Below are positions 24,821 to 32,568 of a DNA stretch of 64,000 bases, in pieces. Both the position numbers and the translations under genes were made by a program. The notes beneath the pieces are model-generated. The model did no database searches. It was not told the origin of the DNA and worked only from the letters and a program-made list of their open reading frames with translations. Every line of letters begins with the position of its first letter. Within the stretch, counting starts at the first letter, position 1. The DNA comes from Salinigranum marinum (lineage in GTDB: Archaea; Halobacteriota; Halobacteria; Halobacteriales; Haloferacaceae). The stretch is taken from assembly GCF_024228675.1 (NCBI RefSeq), contig NZ_CP100461.1, positions 2,415,398 to 2,479,397 on the forward strand, written 5' to 3'.

Positions 24821-25267
24821 ATGGCTCAATCGATGTTCCTCCTCAGCGTCCTGACGGGAACGGTGCTCGTCGCGCTCGTCGCGTTCTTGAACGCTCGCGG
24901 GTGGCGGCAGTACACACCGGCCACGCTCGGGCTTCGCCCGGGGCAGGCCGACCGGTCGCCAGTGACGGAACTGGCCGGGAACCCGACCGTCTGGGTCGTC
25001 GCCTTCCTCGGGGCCATCCTCGCCTTCGGCGGTGCGACCGTGGCGTTCGTCAGCGGGGGAAGCGTCCCCGAATCGGTGGTCCAGAGCGCGGGCGTCGTCC
25101 TCGTGGTCGGCGCCGCGGTCATCGCCGTCAGCTACCTCTTTTTCGGGACGTTCATGGCGGCGCGCGGTCGCGGCGTCAGCAACGCCGCCGCCGCCGCGCT
25201 CGGGTCGTGGGCGCTCGGCCTCTTGTTCATCCTCGTCCTCGTGGTGAAGCTCATGGGGATGATCTGA
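24821..25267 (+). CDS. Membrane protein, four predicted transmembrane segments
   Basis: 148 aa, starting MAQSMFLLSVLTGTV. Four hydrophobic helices are separated by short loops (RGWRQYTPATLGLR after the first), with the C terminus LLFILVLVVKLMGMI. No catalytic motif is recognised. It heads a run of four closely spaced genes with the 25278 gene 10 nt downstream, so it is probably co-transcribed with them. An AT-rich stretch at 24772-24800 is likely its promoter. Function unknown. Confidence 0.75.
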   Translation: MAQSMFLLSVLTGTVLVALVAFLNARGWRQYTPATLGLRPGQADRSPVTELAGNPTVWVVAFLGAILAFGGATVAFVSGGSVPESVVQSAGVVLVVGAAVIAVSYLFFGTFMAARGRGVSNAAAAALGSWALGLLFILVLVVKLMGMI

Positions 25268-25277
25268 GCCGCCGTCG

Positions 25278-25976
25278 ATGAGCTACGGGACGCGATCGGT
25301 CGGCGGGTCCGACTGGCTCCACCGGCCGGAGGCGTGGTGGCTCGCGTGCTTGCTCGTCGTCGAGACGGTCGGGCTCGTCGGCTACTTCGCGCTCACGAAC
25401 GCCGAGGTTCAGGCCGTCAGATACGTGCTCTACCCGTTCGTCTGGATCAACGTTGGCGTCTTAGCCGTCGTCCACGTCACCCCACGGGCGACGAGCCGCC
25501 GGGTACGGCTCGGTGCCACCGCCGTCGCGGCCGGCTACTTCGTCGTCCTCGGACTGCTCGCGGGGCTGGTCAGCGTCGACACCGCGGCGCTTCTCGGCGG
25601 CGGACACGGCCACTCGCACGCGCACGTCCACGGCGTTCAGGTGGCGATGACCGCACCCGGCTGGGGGCCGCGCGTCGGCTACGCCGGCTCCGTGCTCACG
25701 GTCAACCTCGTCCCCTTCCGCGTCATCGGCTACCTCGCGCTCTCGTATCTCGTCTACGCCGCCCTCTGCGACCTCGCCGGAACCGCCCTGTCGGGGGTCC
25801 TCGGCTTCGGTTCCTGTCTGAGCTGTCTCCCCGTCTTCGGCTCGTTCGCCGCCGGCCTCGCGGGCGGGACGGGCGTCGTCACCGCGCTTTCGGCGCTCTC
25901 GGTCGACGTCTCGACCGCCGTCTTCGTCACGAGCGTCCTCGTGCTCGCGATCCGACCCACCCGCGATGCGTCCTGA
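25278..25976 (+). CDS. Haloarchaeal membrane protein with His-rich loop
   Basis: 232 aa with about six transmembrane helices. A loop at about residues 111-120 reads GGHGHSHAHVHG, five His in ten residues, a probable metal (Cu, Ni or Zn) binding patch. A Cys pair (GFGSCLSCLPVF) lies near the start of a later helix. I do not recognise an enzymatic family. It starts 10 nt after the previous gene and ends 18 nt before the next, consistent with an operon for a membrane metal or redox function. Confidence 0.75.
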   Translation: MSYGTRSVGGSDWLHRPEAWWLACLLVVETVGLVGYFALTNAEVQAVRYVLYPFVWINVGVLAVVHVTPRATSRRVRLGATAVAAGYFVVLGLLAGLVSVDTAALLGGGHGHSHAHVHGVQVAMTAPGWGPRVGYAGSVLTVNLVPFRVIGYLALSYLVYAALCDLAGTALSGVLGFGSCLSCLPVFGSFAAGLAGGTGVVTALSALSVDVSTAVFVTSVLVLAIRPTRDAS

Positions 25977-25994
25977 CGACCACACCCCACACGA

Positions 25995-27581
25995 ATGACA
26001 CCGACGCGACACCCTCTCGATACCCGCGTTCGCCGTCGCCTCGTCGCCGCCGGTGCGGGCGCGCTGGCCGCCCTCGCGTGGTTCGTCCAGCCCGCGGCCG
26101 CACACGCCGGTTCGCTCAGCGGTTCGCTCGGCTCCGTCCAGGCCCCGTTCTGGCTGGTCGTCGTCACCGGCGGCGGGATCGTCGCCGCCTCCTTCCTCTT
26201 CGCGACGCTCGTCACCGACCACGACACCATCCGCGAGGTCAACGACCGTCGCGTCGTCCTCCCGGTGGACGCGCTGCGCCGGCTCGTTCCCGTCGTCCGG
26301 GGGCTCGGCGTCCTCGGGCTGGTGGCCGTCGTCGTCGTCGGCCTCGTCGGCCCGCGCGACCCGCTCGTGAACCTGGGCGTGCTCACCGTCTGGGTCGGCT
26401 GGTGGGCCGGCTACACCATGTCCGCGTATCTCGTCGCCGACAGCTGGCCGCTCGTGAGCCCCTGGCGGACCCTCTCCTCGCTGCTGCCTCGAGGAAACCG
26501 CTCACTCCCCGAGCGGGTCGGCGCGTGGCCGAGCGTCGTCGGCCTCCTCGGCCTGGTCTGGCTCGAAGTCGTCAGTCCGGTCGGCGAGAGCCCGACCACG
26601 CTCGCGGTCGTCGTCTGCGTCTACACCGCGGTCACCCTCGCCGGAGCGGCGCTGTACGGGAACGCGTGGTTCGAGTACGTCGACCCCGTGGCGCGCGTGT
26701 TCCGGCTGTACGGCCGCATGGCTCCGATCCAGCGGAACGATCCGACGGCCACCGGCGTCGCGGGAGACACCCATCCCGACGGGAGCGACCAGCACCGCGA
26801 CGCCGCGGGCGACGGTGGCGTCGAACTCCCGCCCAGACGGGACGACGCCGCGACCGACGACGCGGACGCGGGCGACCGCGGTCGGGACGCGGTCCGGGAG
26901 GCCACGGCGACCGCGGGGGAGGTCACGGGCGACACGGGTCCGACGCTGTCGGTGCCGGGGACGGCGCTCGCGCGCTACCGGGGCGCGATGGGGAGCGACG
27001 ACGTCGCGTTCGTCGTCGCGCTCCTGTGGGTGACGACGTACGACGGGCTGGTGTCGACGCCGACGTGGAACGGCGTCGTCGGCGGCCTCGCCACGATCGT
27101 CCCGCCGCTCGTCACCCACCTCGTCACCGTCGTCGGCGGCTTCGGGCTCTTTTTCCTCGTCTACCGGGTGTCGACCCGGTTCGTCAGGGAGACCGCCGAG
27201 ACGTACGTCACGACCCCGTTCGTCGCGGGCTGGTTCGCCCCGGCGCTCGTCCCCATCGCCGCGGGCTACCACGTCGCGCACTTCCTCGGGTACTTCCTCT
27301 CGCTCGCGCCCGCGCTCGCGGCGCTCCTCGCCTCGCCGCTCGCTCCCCCCACGACCGTCACCCTCGTGACTCTCCCCGGGTGGTTCGGGAGCCTCCAGTT
27401 GGGGTTCGTTGTCGCCGGCCACCTCCTCGCGGTCTGGGTGGCACACGCCCGGGCGTTCGAACTCTTCCCCGGACGGCTCCAGCCCATCCGCAGCCAGTAC
27501 CCGTTCGTCGTCGTCATGATCGTCTACACGATGACGAGCCTCTGGGTCGTCGCCCAACCGTTCACTGCACCCCTCACCTAA
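25995..27581 (+). CDS. Large polytopic membrane protein, haloarchaeal, unknown function
   Basis: 528 aa. The N-terminal hydrophobic segment with AAAHAGSLSG resembles a signal or first helix. There are about ten to twelve transmembrane segments, interrupted at about 245-320 by a long acidic hydrophilic loop (HPDGSDQHRDAAGDGG and onward). Conserved-looking His in the C-terminal half (AAGYHVAHFLGY, FVVAGHLLAVWVAHA) could bind heme or metal. Third gene of the operon begun at 24821; only 2 nt precede the next ATG. No known family recognised. Confidence 0.75.
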   Translation: MTPTRHPLDTRVRRRLVAAGAGALAALAWFVQPAAAHAGSLSGSLGSVQAPFWLVVVTGGGIVAASFLFATLVTDHDTIREVNDRRVVLPVDALRRLVPVVRGLGVLGLVAVVVVGLVGPRDPLVNLGVLTVWVGWWAGYTMSAYLVADSWPLVSPWRTLSSLLPRGNRSLPERVGAWPSVVGLLGLVWLEVVSPVGESPTTLAVVVCVYTAVTLAGAALYGNAWFEYVDPVARVFRLYGRMAPIQRNDPTATGVAGDTHPDGSDQHRDAAGDGGVELPPRRDDAATDDADAGDRGRDAVREATATAGEVTGDTGPTLSVPGTALARYRGAMGSDDVAFVVALLWVTTYDGLVSTPTWNGVVGGLATIVPPLVTHLVTVVGGFGLFFLVYRVSTRFVRETAETYVTTPFVAGWFAPALVPIAAGYHVAHFLGYFLSLAPALAALLASPLAPPTTVTLVTLPGWFGSLQLGFVVAGHLLAVWVAHARAFELFPGRLQPIRSQYPFVVVMIVYTMTSLWVVAQPFTAPLT

Positions 27582-27583
27582 CC

Positions 27584-27889
27584 ATGTCCACGTCCACGCC
27601 ACAGCCACGCCGCGTCGTTCCCGAGACCCTCGTTCCGGACGGCGAGACGCCCGTGACGACCTGCCCGTACTGCGACCGGCCCTTCGCCCGGCGTCGACAC
27701 GGCGTCCTCCACGTGGTCGAGGCGCATCCCGACCGCGCGAGCGAGGCCGAACGGGCGGCGTACGACGACGCGCACGAGGAGGAGTCAAACGACCTGTTCG
27801 TCTACCACCTGAAGGTGATGTTCGCGCTCGGCGCGCTGTACGCGGCGTTCGTCATCTCGGCGGTGATCGCGTTCAGCGTCGCCGGGTGA
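27584..27889 (+). CDS. Small zinc-finger protein with C-terminal membrane anchor
   Basis: 101 aa, ATG 27584, starting 2 nt after the preceding stop. A C2H2-like motif, TCPYCDRPFARRRHGVLHV, occupies about 27-45. An acidic linker follows and one transmembrane helix (VMFALGALYAAFVISAVIAF) ends the protein. The zinc finger would face the cytosol or the DNA side of the membrane. It closes the membrane-protein operon and may regulate or assemble it. Such DUF7410-like proteins are restricted to haloarchaea as far as I know. Confidence 0.8.
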   Translation: MSTSTPQPRRVVPETLVPDGETPVTTCPYCDRPFARRRHGVLHVVEAHPDRASEAERAAYDDAHEEESNDLFVYHLKVMFALGALYAAFVISAVIAFSVAG

Positions 27890-27912
27890 GTCCGAGCGAA
27901 GTCGGTGGCCAG

Positions 27913-28218
27913 TCAGTGGCCCGCGTCCGCGTTCGCGCCCTCGGGATACGAGACAGTCGCGACGATGCCGGTGAGCGCACCGACCCCGACGAGCGCGACG
28001 AATCCGCCGACGTAGACGAGCGACCCGGCGCCGTGGGCCGCCTCGCCGACGAGGAGGACGACGACCCCGGCGACGGTCGCCAACAGCGAGACGGCGACGA
28101 CCATCGGGCCCTGCAACAGCCCCGGGCGACTCCGGCTGTACAGCGCGAACAGGGCGGTCGCCACCCCCACGGCACCCACCGACGCGGCGACGAACGGAAC
28201 GAGTACGCTCTCGGCCAT
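27913..28218 (-). CDS. Small membrane protein, three to four helices
   Basis: 101 aa from ATG 28218 (MAESVLVPFVAASVG); an ATG seven codons upstream is also in frame. It is hydrophobic throughout, with a single His/Gly loop (GEAAHGAGSLV) and an acidic His-containing tail. No family recognised. It is convergent with the preceding operon (23-nt gap) and lies downstream of the HTH-10 regulator on the same strand. Confidence 0.65.
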   Translation of the reverse strand: MAESVLVPFVAASVGAVGVATALFALYSRSRPGLLQGPMVVAVSLLATVAGVVVLLVGEAAHGAGSLVYVGGFVALVGVGALTGIVATVSYPEGANADAGH

Positions 28219-28270
28219 GTGTGCACTGATACCATCCACCAGTATTAAACGTTCGGCGCGGCGGGTGCGA

Positions 28271-28936
28271 TCACTCGAACTCGCGGTCGTTCAGACCGAC
28301 GAACAGCGTGTCCTCGACGAGCGCGTTCACCGCACGACGGAGCCGCTCCGACACCGCCTGATGGGAGACGTCGAACTCCTCGGCGAGTTCTTCGAGCGTC
28401 ACGGCGCGCGGCACCTCGAAGTAACCGTGCGAGGCCGCGGTCGCGAGCACCTCGTACTGCTGGGTGGTCAGCCCGTACCGGCCGGCGGGTTCGCTGTCGA
28501 GGTCGCGGATCGACGCCACCTCGAAGTTCAGCCCGTGTTCGTCGCAGAAGTCGTGTGTCATCGAGAACAGCGACCGCCGGGGGTACAACACCCGGAGCTT
28601 CCAGTGGTCCTCCCGGCCGACGGCGTCGATGATCGTCGCCTCGGAGTTGGTGAGCATCTGCACGATGAGGTCGACGTGGCCGATCCACTCCATCTGGAAG
28701 AGCCACTCGTCGTCGAAGTCGCCGACGAGCGTGACGTTGTCGACAGTCGGGTCGGCTTCGAGCGTCTCCTCGACCGCCTCTCTGGAGGCGCCACGGATCC
28801 ACAACAGGGGCATCACGACCTCGTCGCCCGTACTGACGATCCGTTCGACCTCGAACATCAGGTCCGGGAGCGTCTCGAGCGAGTGGTCGAGCGCGAACTC
28901 GCTCGCGGGGACCGTCCCGGAGACGATAGTTGGCAT
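28271..28936 (-). CDS. HTH-10 (Bat-like) transcriptional regulator
   Basis: 221 aa from ATG 28936 (MPTIVSGTVPASEFALDH). The N-terminal ~150 residues are the haloarchaeal bacterio-opsin-activator-type sensor region (DPTVDNVTLVGDFDDEWLF). The C terminus is the HTH-10 domain (YGLTTQQYEVLATAASHGYF, then VTLEELAEEFDVSHQAVSER). Such proteins are haloarchaeal activators or repressors of nearby genes. Its position between the metal/membrane cluster and a PRC-barrel protein makes the membrane genes candidate targets. Confidence 0.88.
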   Translation of the reverse strand: MPTIVSGTVPASEFALDHSLETLPDLMFEVERIVSTGDEVVMPLLWIRGASREAVEETLEADPTVDNVTLVGDFDDEWLFQMEWIGHVDLIVQMLTNSEATIIDAVGREDHWKLRVLYPRRSLFSMTHDFCDEHGLNFEVASIRDLDSEPAGRYGLTTQQYEVLATAASHGYFEVPRAVTLEELAEEFDVSHQAVSERLRRAVNALVEDTLFVGLNDREFE

Positions 28937-29078
28937 GAGTGTGACACCACGCCCGAAGGTGTTAGAGATTGTTTTCGACACTGCGTGACAGTCGGGCCGA
29001 TCGACACGCCACCGCGGGAGCCGGGGCGCACACGCAAGCAGCACGCTGAGGTCGCGAGCACCGGTAGTCGAAGCCGCG

Positions 29079-29327
29079 ATGAGCACTGTTCAGATCACGG
29101 ACGACGACATCGGCAAAGCGGTCGTCAACGCGGAGGGCGACAACGTCGGCATCGTCAGCGCAGTCAGATACGGCACGGCGTACGTCGATCCCGACCCGGG
29201 GATCAAGACGAGGCTCACCGCCGCACTCGGCTGGGACGACATCGACGACGAAGACGGCTACCCGCTGCAGGAACGGGCCATCGCGACGATCACGGACGAC
29301 CAGATCCGCCTCCGTTCGGACCTGTGA
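29079..29327 (+). CDS. Small PRC-barrel-like protein, 82 aa
   Basis: Starts MSTVQITDDDIGKAVVNAEG. The pattern DDIGKxV-x5-GxxVGxV followed by AYVDPDPG and a C-terminal TDDQIRLRSDL strand fits the PRC-barrel-like fold seen in many haloarchaeal short proteins. Soluble and strongly acidic. Role unknown; PRC barrels often bind RNA or protein partners. Its 3' end, including the stop, is imperfectly duplicated immediately downstream (29317-29370). Confidence 0.75.
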   Translation: MSTVQITDDDIGKAVVNAEGDNVGIVSAVRYGTAYVDPDPGIKTRLTAALGWDDIDDEDGYPLQERAIATITDDQIRLRSDL

Positions 29328-29370
29328 GACGCCCGGGCCGTGTCCGGACCTATGAGACGCCCGGGCCGTG
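29317..29370. repeat. Tandem duplication, 26-bp unit with 28-bp period
   Basis: CGGACCTGTGAGACGCCCGG (first 20 nt of the unit at 29317) recurs at 29345 with one substitution (CTA for CTG); both 26-bp units end GGCCGTG. The first copy contains the stop codon of the PRC-like gene. It looks like a small slippage or recombination duplication. Confidence 0.75.
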
Positions 29371-29635
29371 GTGTGTCGCCCGCGCGTTGAGACCGACAGC
29401 CGTCGACCCGGGTTCGGATGCGGGTCGGCGTGCCGGCGTGTCGGTAGAGTGACGGACGAGGGGAAGTGAGGAACGGACGACGAGCGGAAAGGAGAGGGGA
29501 GAGGCGACTTTTTTCGAAGGAGACGCTCGCCGAGTGACTGGCATCCGAGCGCACGGGACCGGAGGACAGCGTGACGAGAGAACGAGCCGTCGGTGTGGGG
29601 GTCGGCGCCCGACCGTGGGCTCGGGAGCGCCGCCG
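29328..29635. other. Intergenic region, 308 bp, between PRC-like and Cys-rich genes
   Basis: Apart from the tandem duplication, it has a purine-rich stretch (29458-29505) ending in a T6 run (29511-29516) that could terminate transcription on the plus strand. No gene seen. Confidence 0.4.
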
Positions 29636-29992
29636 TTATTTCACCATCGCCTCGCACGACGCCGCACAGTCGCCGAGGACGTCGACACAGGCCCGACAGT
29701 GGTCGTGGTCGTGCGTCTCACACTCGGCCGCGCAGTCGCGGCAGACGGTCGCACACAGCCCGGCCAGCGCCTCGCGGTGGTCGGAGCCGCGGGCGAGCGC
29801 CCGCGCGTGGAGCGACGCCACGTCGGCCACGTCACGACAGAGGCGGACGCAGTCGCCCATCTCCGGACCCATGTCGGCGCACTCGTCGGCACACCACTCG
29901 GACACCGTGACGGCCTGTTCACACAGCCGGAGACAGTCGCGTTCGCTCTCGGTCAGGTGTTCCACGTTCGCCGGCACGTCGGTCGATGACAT
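29636..29992 (-). CDS. Cys-rich four-helix-bundle copper-binding protein (Csp/DUF326-like)
   Basis: 118 aa from ATG 29992 (a GTG lies one codon upstream). It contains fourteen Cys, mostly as CxxxC and CxxC pairs along amphipathic helices (DCLRLCEQ, WCADECADMG, DCVRLCRDV, CATVCRDCAAECE, CRACVDVLGDCAASC). This matches the cytosolic copper-storage proteins of the Csp family, in which Cys lining the bundle core bind many Cu(I) ions. No signal peptide. The nearby membrane proteins with His/Cys motifs and the cox operon make a copper-supply role plausible, which is inference. Confidence 0.85.
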   Translation of the reverse strand: MSSTDVPANVEHLTESERDCLRLCEQAVTVSEWCADECADMGPEMGDCVRLCRDVADVASLHARALARGSDHREALAGLCATVCRDCAAECETHDHDHCRACVDVLGDCAASCEAMVK

Positions 29993-30180
29993 CACAGGTC
30001 ACCACAGGGAACCGCGGGTTAGCTGAATTGAGGCGCTAAGCCCCCTTCCTCAGCGAGCGCCGACCGAACGGGAGGCGCGAGCAGGGAGGGGATACAGCGC
30101 CGCACGGTTCTCATACACTCTACGGTTGCAGGCCCACAGGCCCACGTAATCGCAACTGTTTTGTGCATATAGTGAATACG

Positions 30181-30309
30181 ATGCATACGGTGAAACGGAC
30201 CACAATCACGCTCCGAGAGGACCAACACGAGTGGATTCAGGAACACCACCTAAATCTCTCGTCGTTCATCCGCGAGCGGCTTGACGAGTATATCGAGGAA
30301 CACGAGTAG
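30181..30309 (+). CDS. Ribbon-helix-helix protein, 42 aa, upstream of tnpB
   Basis: Starts MHTVKRTTITLREDQHEW. The beta strand (RTTITLRE) and two helices (HEWIQEHH, SSFIRERLDEYIEEH) form a CopG/MetJ-like ribbon-helix-helix. It ends 3 nt before the tnpB ATG, so both are probably one mRNA. Small RHH genes in this position are frequent with haloarchaeal IS1341-type elements and may repress tnpB. The AT-rich CATATAGTGAATACG just upstream is a possible promoter. Confidence 0.8.
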   Translation: MHTVKRTTITLREDQHEWIQEHHLNLSSFIRERLDEYIEEHE

Positions 30310-30312
30310 CGA

Positions 30313-31557
30313 ATGTACTACGCCTACAAGTACCGTCTCAAGCCGTCCGACGCCCACCGTGAGGAGTTGGACCGACACCGAGACATTTGTAGGCAACTGT
30401 ACAATCACGCGCTCTACCGCTTCGACCAAATTTCCGAGGGCGCAGGCACGCTCAATCAGCGTGTTCGGTCCATCCGAGACGAAATCCCGTCCCTGAAAGA
30501 CTGGTGGGATGGCCTCTCGGACGTGTATTCAACAGTTCTGCAAACCACAGTCATGCGAATCGAGCAGAACGTCAAAGGACTCTCGGCACTCAAGGAGAAC
30601 GGATACGGCGTCGGCCAACTCAAGTGGAAGCCACCACGGGAGTTCCGCAGTTTCACGTACAGTCAGTCTGGCTTCAAGCTCGACAAGAAGGGTGGTCAGA
30701 CTGTGCTGTCACTCTCGAAACTCGCGGACATACCGATTCGGCTTCACCGCGCCATCCCCGACGACGCCACGCTCAAGCAGGTCACGCTCAAGAAAGAGCC
30801 GACGGGCGAGTGGTTTGCCACCTTCGGCGTCCAACTGGACCGTGAACCGCCTGAGACACCCGAGAATCCCGAGAAGTGCGTCGGCATCGACGTAGGGATT
30901 CTCAAGTACGCCCACGACACCGACGGCACGGCGGTCGGGTCGCTCGACCTCTCCGACGAACGCGAACGCTTGGAGCGCGAGCAACGGAAACTCTCGCGGA
31001 AGCAACACGGGTCGAACAACTACGAGAAGCAACGGCGGCGCGTGGCGGGGTGTCACGCCGACCTTCGACGGAAGCGCCGCGACTTCTTGCACAAGCTCTC
31101 GAACTACTACGCTCGGGAGTACGACCTCGTAGCGGTCGAAGACCTGAACGTGAAGGGGATGCTGGAGTCGCCGTCGAACAGCCGCAACACGGCGTCGGCG
31201 GCGTGGCGGACGTTCCTCTCGTTGCTCGAATACAAGTGTGAGCGGAAGGGAACGCACTTCGTCGCGGTCAACCCGAGAGGGACGACCAAAGAGTGCGCGT
31301 CGTGTGGTGTCTCGACAGAGAAACCGTTGTGGGTCCGTGAACACTCCTGTCCCTCGTGCGGGTTCGAGGCGGACAGAGACGCGAACGCGGCGTGGAACAT
31401 TCTTTCTCGTGGGCTCAAAGACGTAGGAGTGGGATACTCCGAATCAACGCCTGTGGAGACTGCGCTCCCTGTGGATACACCTGTGTCTGCAAAGCGCGTC
31501 GTGGAAGCAGGAAGCCCTACCCTCAAGGAGCGAACGGCGTCAGCCGTGAGCGAGTAG
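30313..31557 (+). CDS. tnpB: TnpB, RNA-guided RuvC-like nuclease of IS200/IS605
   Basis: 414 aa, full length for TnpB. The N-terminal OrfB_IS605 helix-rich domain (YYAYKYRLKPS) is followed by the RuvC domain with intact acidic residues D193 (VGIDVG), E276 (VAVEDLNVKG) and D356 (DRDANAAWN). A zinc ribbon lies between the last two (CASCG then CPSCGF). In characterised members TnpB uses an omega RNA from the 3' end of its element to cut double-stranded DNA next to a short motif, aiding element retention. The catalytic set and zinc ligands suggest an active enzyme. Start is ATG 30313, 3 nt after the RHH stop. Confidence 0.94.
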   Translation: MYYAYKYRLKPSDAHREELDRHRDICRQLYNHALYRFDQISEGAGTLNQRVRSIRDEIPSLKDWWDGLSDVYSTVLQTTVMRIEQNVKGLSALKENGYGVGQLKWKPPREFRSFTYSQSGFKLDKKGGQTVLSLSKLADIPIRLHRAIPDDATLKQVTLKKEPTGEWFATFGVQLDREPPETPENPEKCVGIDVGILKYAHDTDGTAVGSLDLSDERERLEREQRKLSRKQHGSNNYEKQRRRVAGCHADLRRKRRDFLHKLSNYYAREYDLVAVEDLNVKGMLESPSNSRNTASAAWRTFLSLLEYKCERKGTHFVAVNPRGTTKECASCGVSTEKPLWVREHSCPSCGFEADRDANAAWNILSRGLKDVGVGYSESTPVETALPVDTPVSAKRVVEAGSPTLKERTASAVSE

Positions 31558-31564
31558 GGTAGGG
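31515..31564 (+). ncRNA. 3' hairpin of tnpB element, candidate omega-RNA scaffold end
   Basis: CCCTACCC (31515-31522) pairs with GGGTAGGG (31557-31564), and ACGGC (31534-31538) pairs with GCCGT (31543-31547) across a GTCA loop, giving a ~50-nt stem-loop across the tnpB stop codon (31555-31557). The omega-RNA scaffold of TnpB systems overlaps the 3' end of the gene and the guide is read from the DNA just beyond the right end. The guide would therefore start near 31568 if the element ends after TAGGGTAG. The upstream limit of the RNA is not visible. Confidence 0.5.
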
Positions 31565-31636
31565 TAGTTCACCAGCGTTCGGCCTGCAGCTGAAAGCGCT
31601 CGCACGAGCAGCGACGCGCCACACGGTGATCGAGGC

Positions 31637-31897
31637 TCAGGCCGTGTCGTAGCCGCCGCGTGTCGCGGCGGCGATGAGCGCGAAGACGGCCCCGCCGAGC
31701 ACGAGCCCGGGGGCCAACACCAAAAACAGCGGCCGCCCGCCGGTCACTTTCAGCATCATCACCGTCACCCCGACCCAGACGGGCACCGAGAACAGGAGGG
31801 CGTAGCCGAGCGCCGTCCGGTCGAACCCGCGACGGTCCGTCCCCTCGGCACCGCCCGTCGGCGTCTCCGTCGACCGCGACTCGGCCGCCTCGTCCAT
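31637..31897 (-). CDS. Small membrane protein, 86 aa
   Basis: From ATG 31897, MDEAAESRSTETPTGG: an acidic, Thr-rich N-terminal ~30 residues followed by two transmembrane helices (ALGYALLFSVPVWVGVTVMM; LFLVLAPGLVLGGAVFALI) joined by a short loop. No family recognised, but small two-helix proteins of this layout occur near haloarchaeal heme-copper oxidase genes. It is convergent with the tnpB element and divergent from the mini zinc-protein pair. Confidence 0.7.
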   Translation of the reverse strand: MDEAAESRSTETPTGGAEGTDRRGFDRTALGYALLFSVPVWVGVTVMMLKVTGGRPLFLVLAPGLVLGGAVFALIAAATRGGYDTA

Positions 31898-31999
31898 ACC
31901 CCCGACTCGTGACCCGTCGGTTTGAATCTCACGCCGGCTTCGCCCATTGGGCCCCGACCGAACGGCCTCCCGTTTCGACGAGCCGTGTCGCCGCAAAAA

Positions 32000-32011
32000 T
32001 GTAGATCTACA
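32000..32011. promoter_or_regulatory. Perfect 12-bp palindrome TGTAGATCTACA
   Basis: A self-complementary site in the divergent spacer, about 25 bp upstream of the TATA-like element of the 32074 gene. Position suits an operator. Confidence 0.35.
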
Positions 32012-32073
32012 GGAGATAATCCTACCTCGGATGGATAGAATTTAATAGGGGTGTTCGGAAGAGGTTACCACGC

Positions 32074-32223
32074 ATGAAAATCGAACGGCCGACAGAGGTT
32101 TCCCCCGAGTACTGCCCGTCGTGCAACACGGAAATGCTGTACAGCGGGACGCAACCGGCCGGCCTCGCGCAGTTCTTCTGTGAGGTGTGTGACTACCGGC
32201 ACGACACCCTCATCGACTGGTAG
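32074..32223 (+). CDS. Mini zinc-ribbon protein, 49 aa, copy 1
   Basis: Starts MKIERPTEVSPEYCPSC. Two pairs, C-P-S-C and C-E-V-C, are about 20 residues apart with the segment MLYSGTQPAGLAQFF between them, so one zinc site is expected. AATTTAAT (32039-32046), about 28-35 nt before the ATG, is a good TATA box and the mRNA is likely leaderless. A second, highly similar gene follows at 32303. Soluble; function unknown, perhaps a protein-interaction or RNA-binding micro-protein. Confidence 0.8.
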   Translation: MKIERPTEVSPEYCPSCNTEMLYSGTQPAGLAQFFCEVCDYRHDTLIDW

Positions 32224-32302
32224 GCGACACACCGCGGGTTCTCTTACACCGATCCAAACGATTAAGTCGTCACCGCCAAACGCGTTGGGTGTAGAATATA
32301 TA

Positions 32303-32500
32303 ATGGTCGTTCCTGAACGTCCGGCGGCGATCCCGACGGAGCACTGTCCGTCCTGTGGTACCGAGATGCTGTACAGCGGCACACAACCGGCCGGCCTCGC
32401 ACAGTTCTTCTGCGAGGAGTGCCAGTACCGCCACGACCGGTTCGTCGGCAGCGAGGTACCGACGGCCTACGACGATCACGGCCGGACCGGCGCGGACTGA
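32303..32500 (+). CDS. Mini zinc-ribbon protein, 65 aa, copy 2
   Basis: MVVPERPAAIPTEHCPSCGT, then the same TEMLYSGTQPAGLAQFFCE core as the 32074 gene, a C-E-E-C pair and YRHD, followed by an acidic tail the first copy lacks. The ~30-residue core is nearly identical, indicating a tandem duplication. The ATG follows a TATATA stretch (32296-32301) too closely for that to be its TATA box. CGATTAAG at 32267-32274 is the better-placed candidate. Confidence 0.8.
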   Translation: MVVPERPAAIPTEHCPSCGTEMLYSGTQPAGLAQFFCEECQYRHDRFVGSEVPTAYDDHGRTGAD

Positions 32501-32568
32501 CGGGAGCGACGTTTCGGTATCCGTCGCGGATCACTTCTCGGAGGGATTACCCGGAGTCGGGTACCCCC

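Larger units (their letters stand above)
30022..31570 (+). mobile_element. IS1341-type (solo tnpB, IS200/IS605 family) element, ends approximate
   Basis: It holds the RHH gene and tnpB, with no tnpA transposase. The left part (30042-30095) contains an imperfect inverted repeat (CCCCTTCCTCAGCGAGCGCC against GGCGCGAGCAGGGAGGGG). The right end has the hairpin at 31515-31564 plus the repeat TAGGGTAGGGTAG. IS605-type elements lack terminal inverted repeats and make no target duplication, so exact ends cannot be set by eye. The coding DNA is less GC-rich at third positions than its neighbours, consistent with transfer. Confidence 0.75.

Noticed and set aside
32294-32301. TATA box immediately before the second mini zinc-protein ATG
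   Set aside because: The sequence is TATATA, but it touches the start codon; transcription would begin inside the gene. The better-placed element is at 32267-32274.
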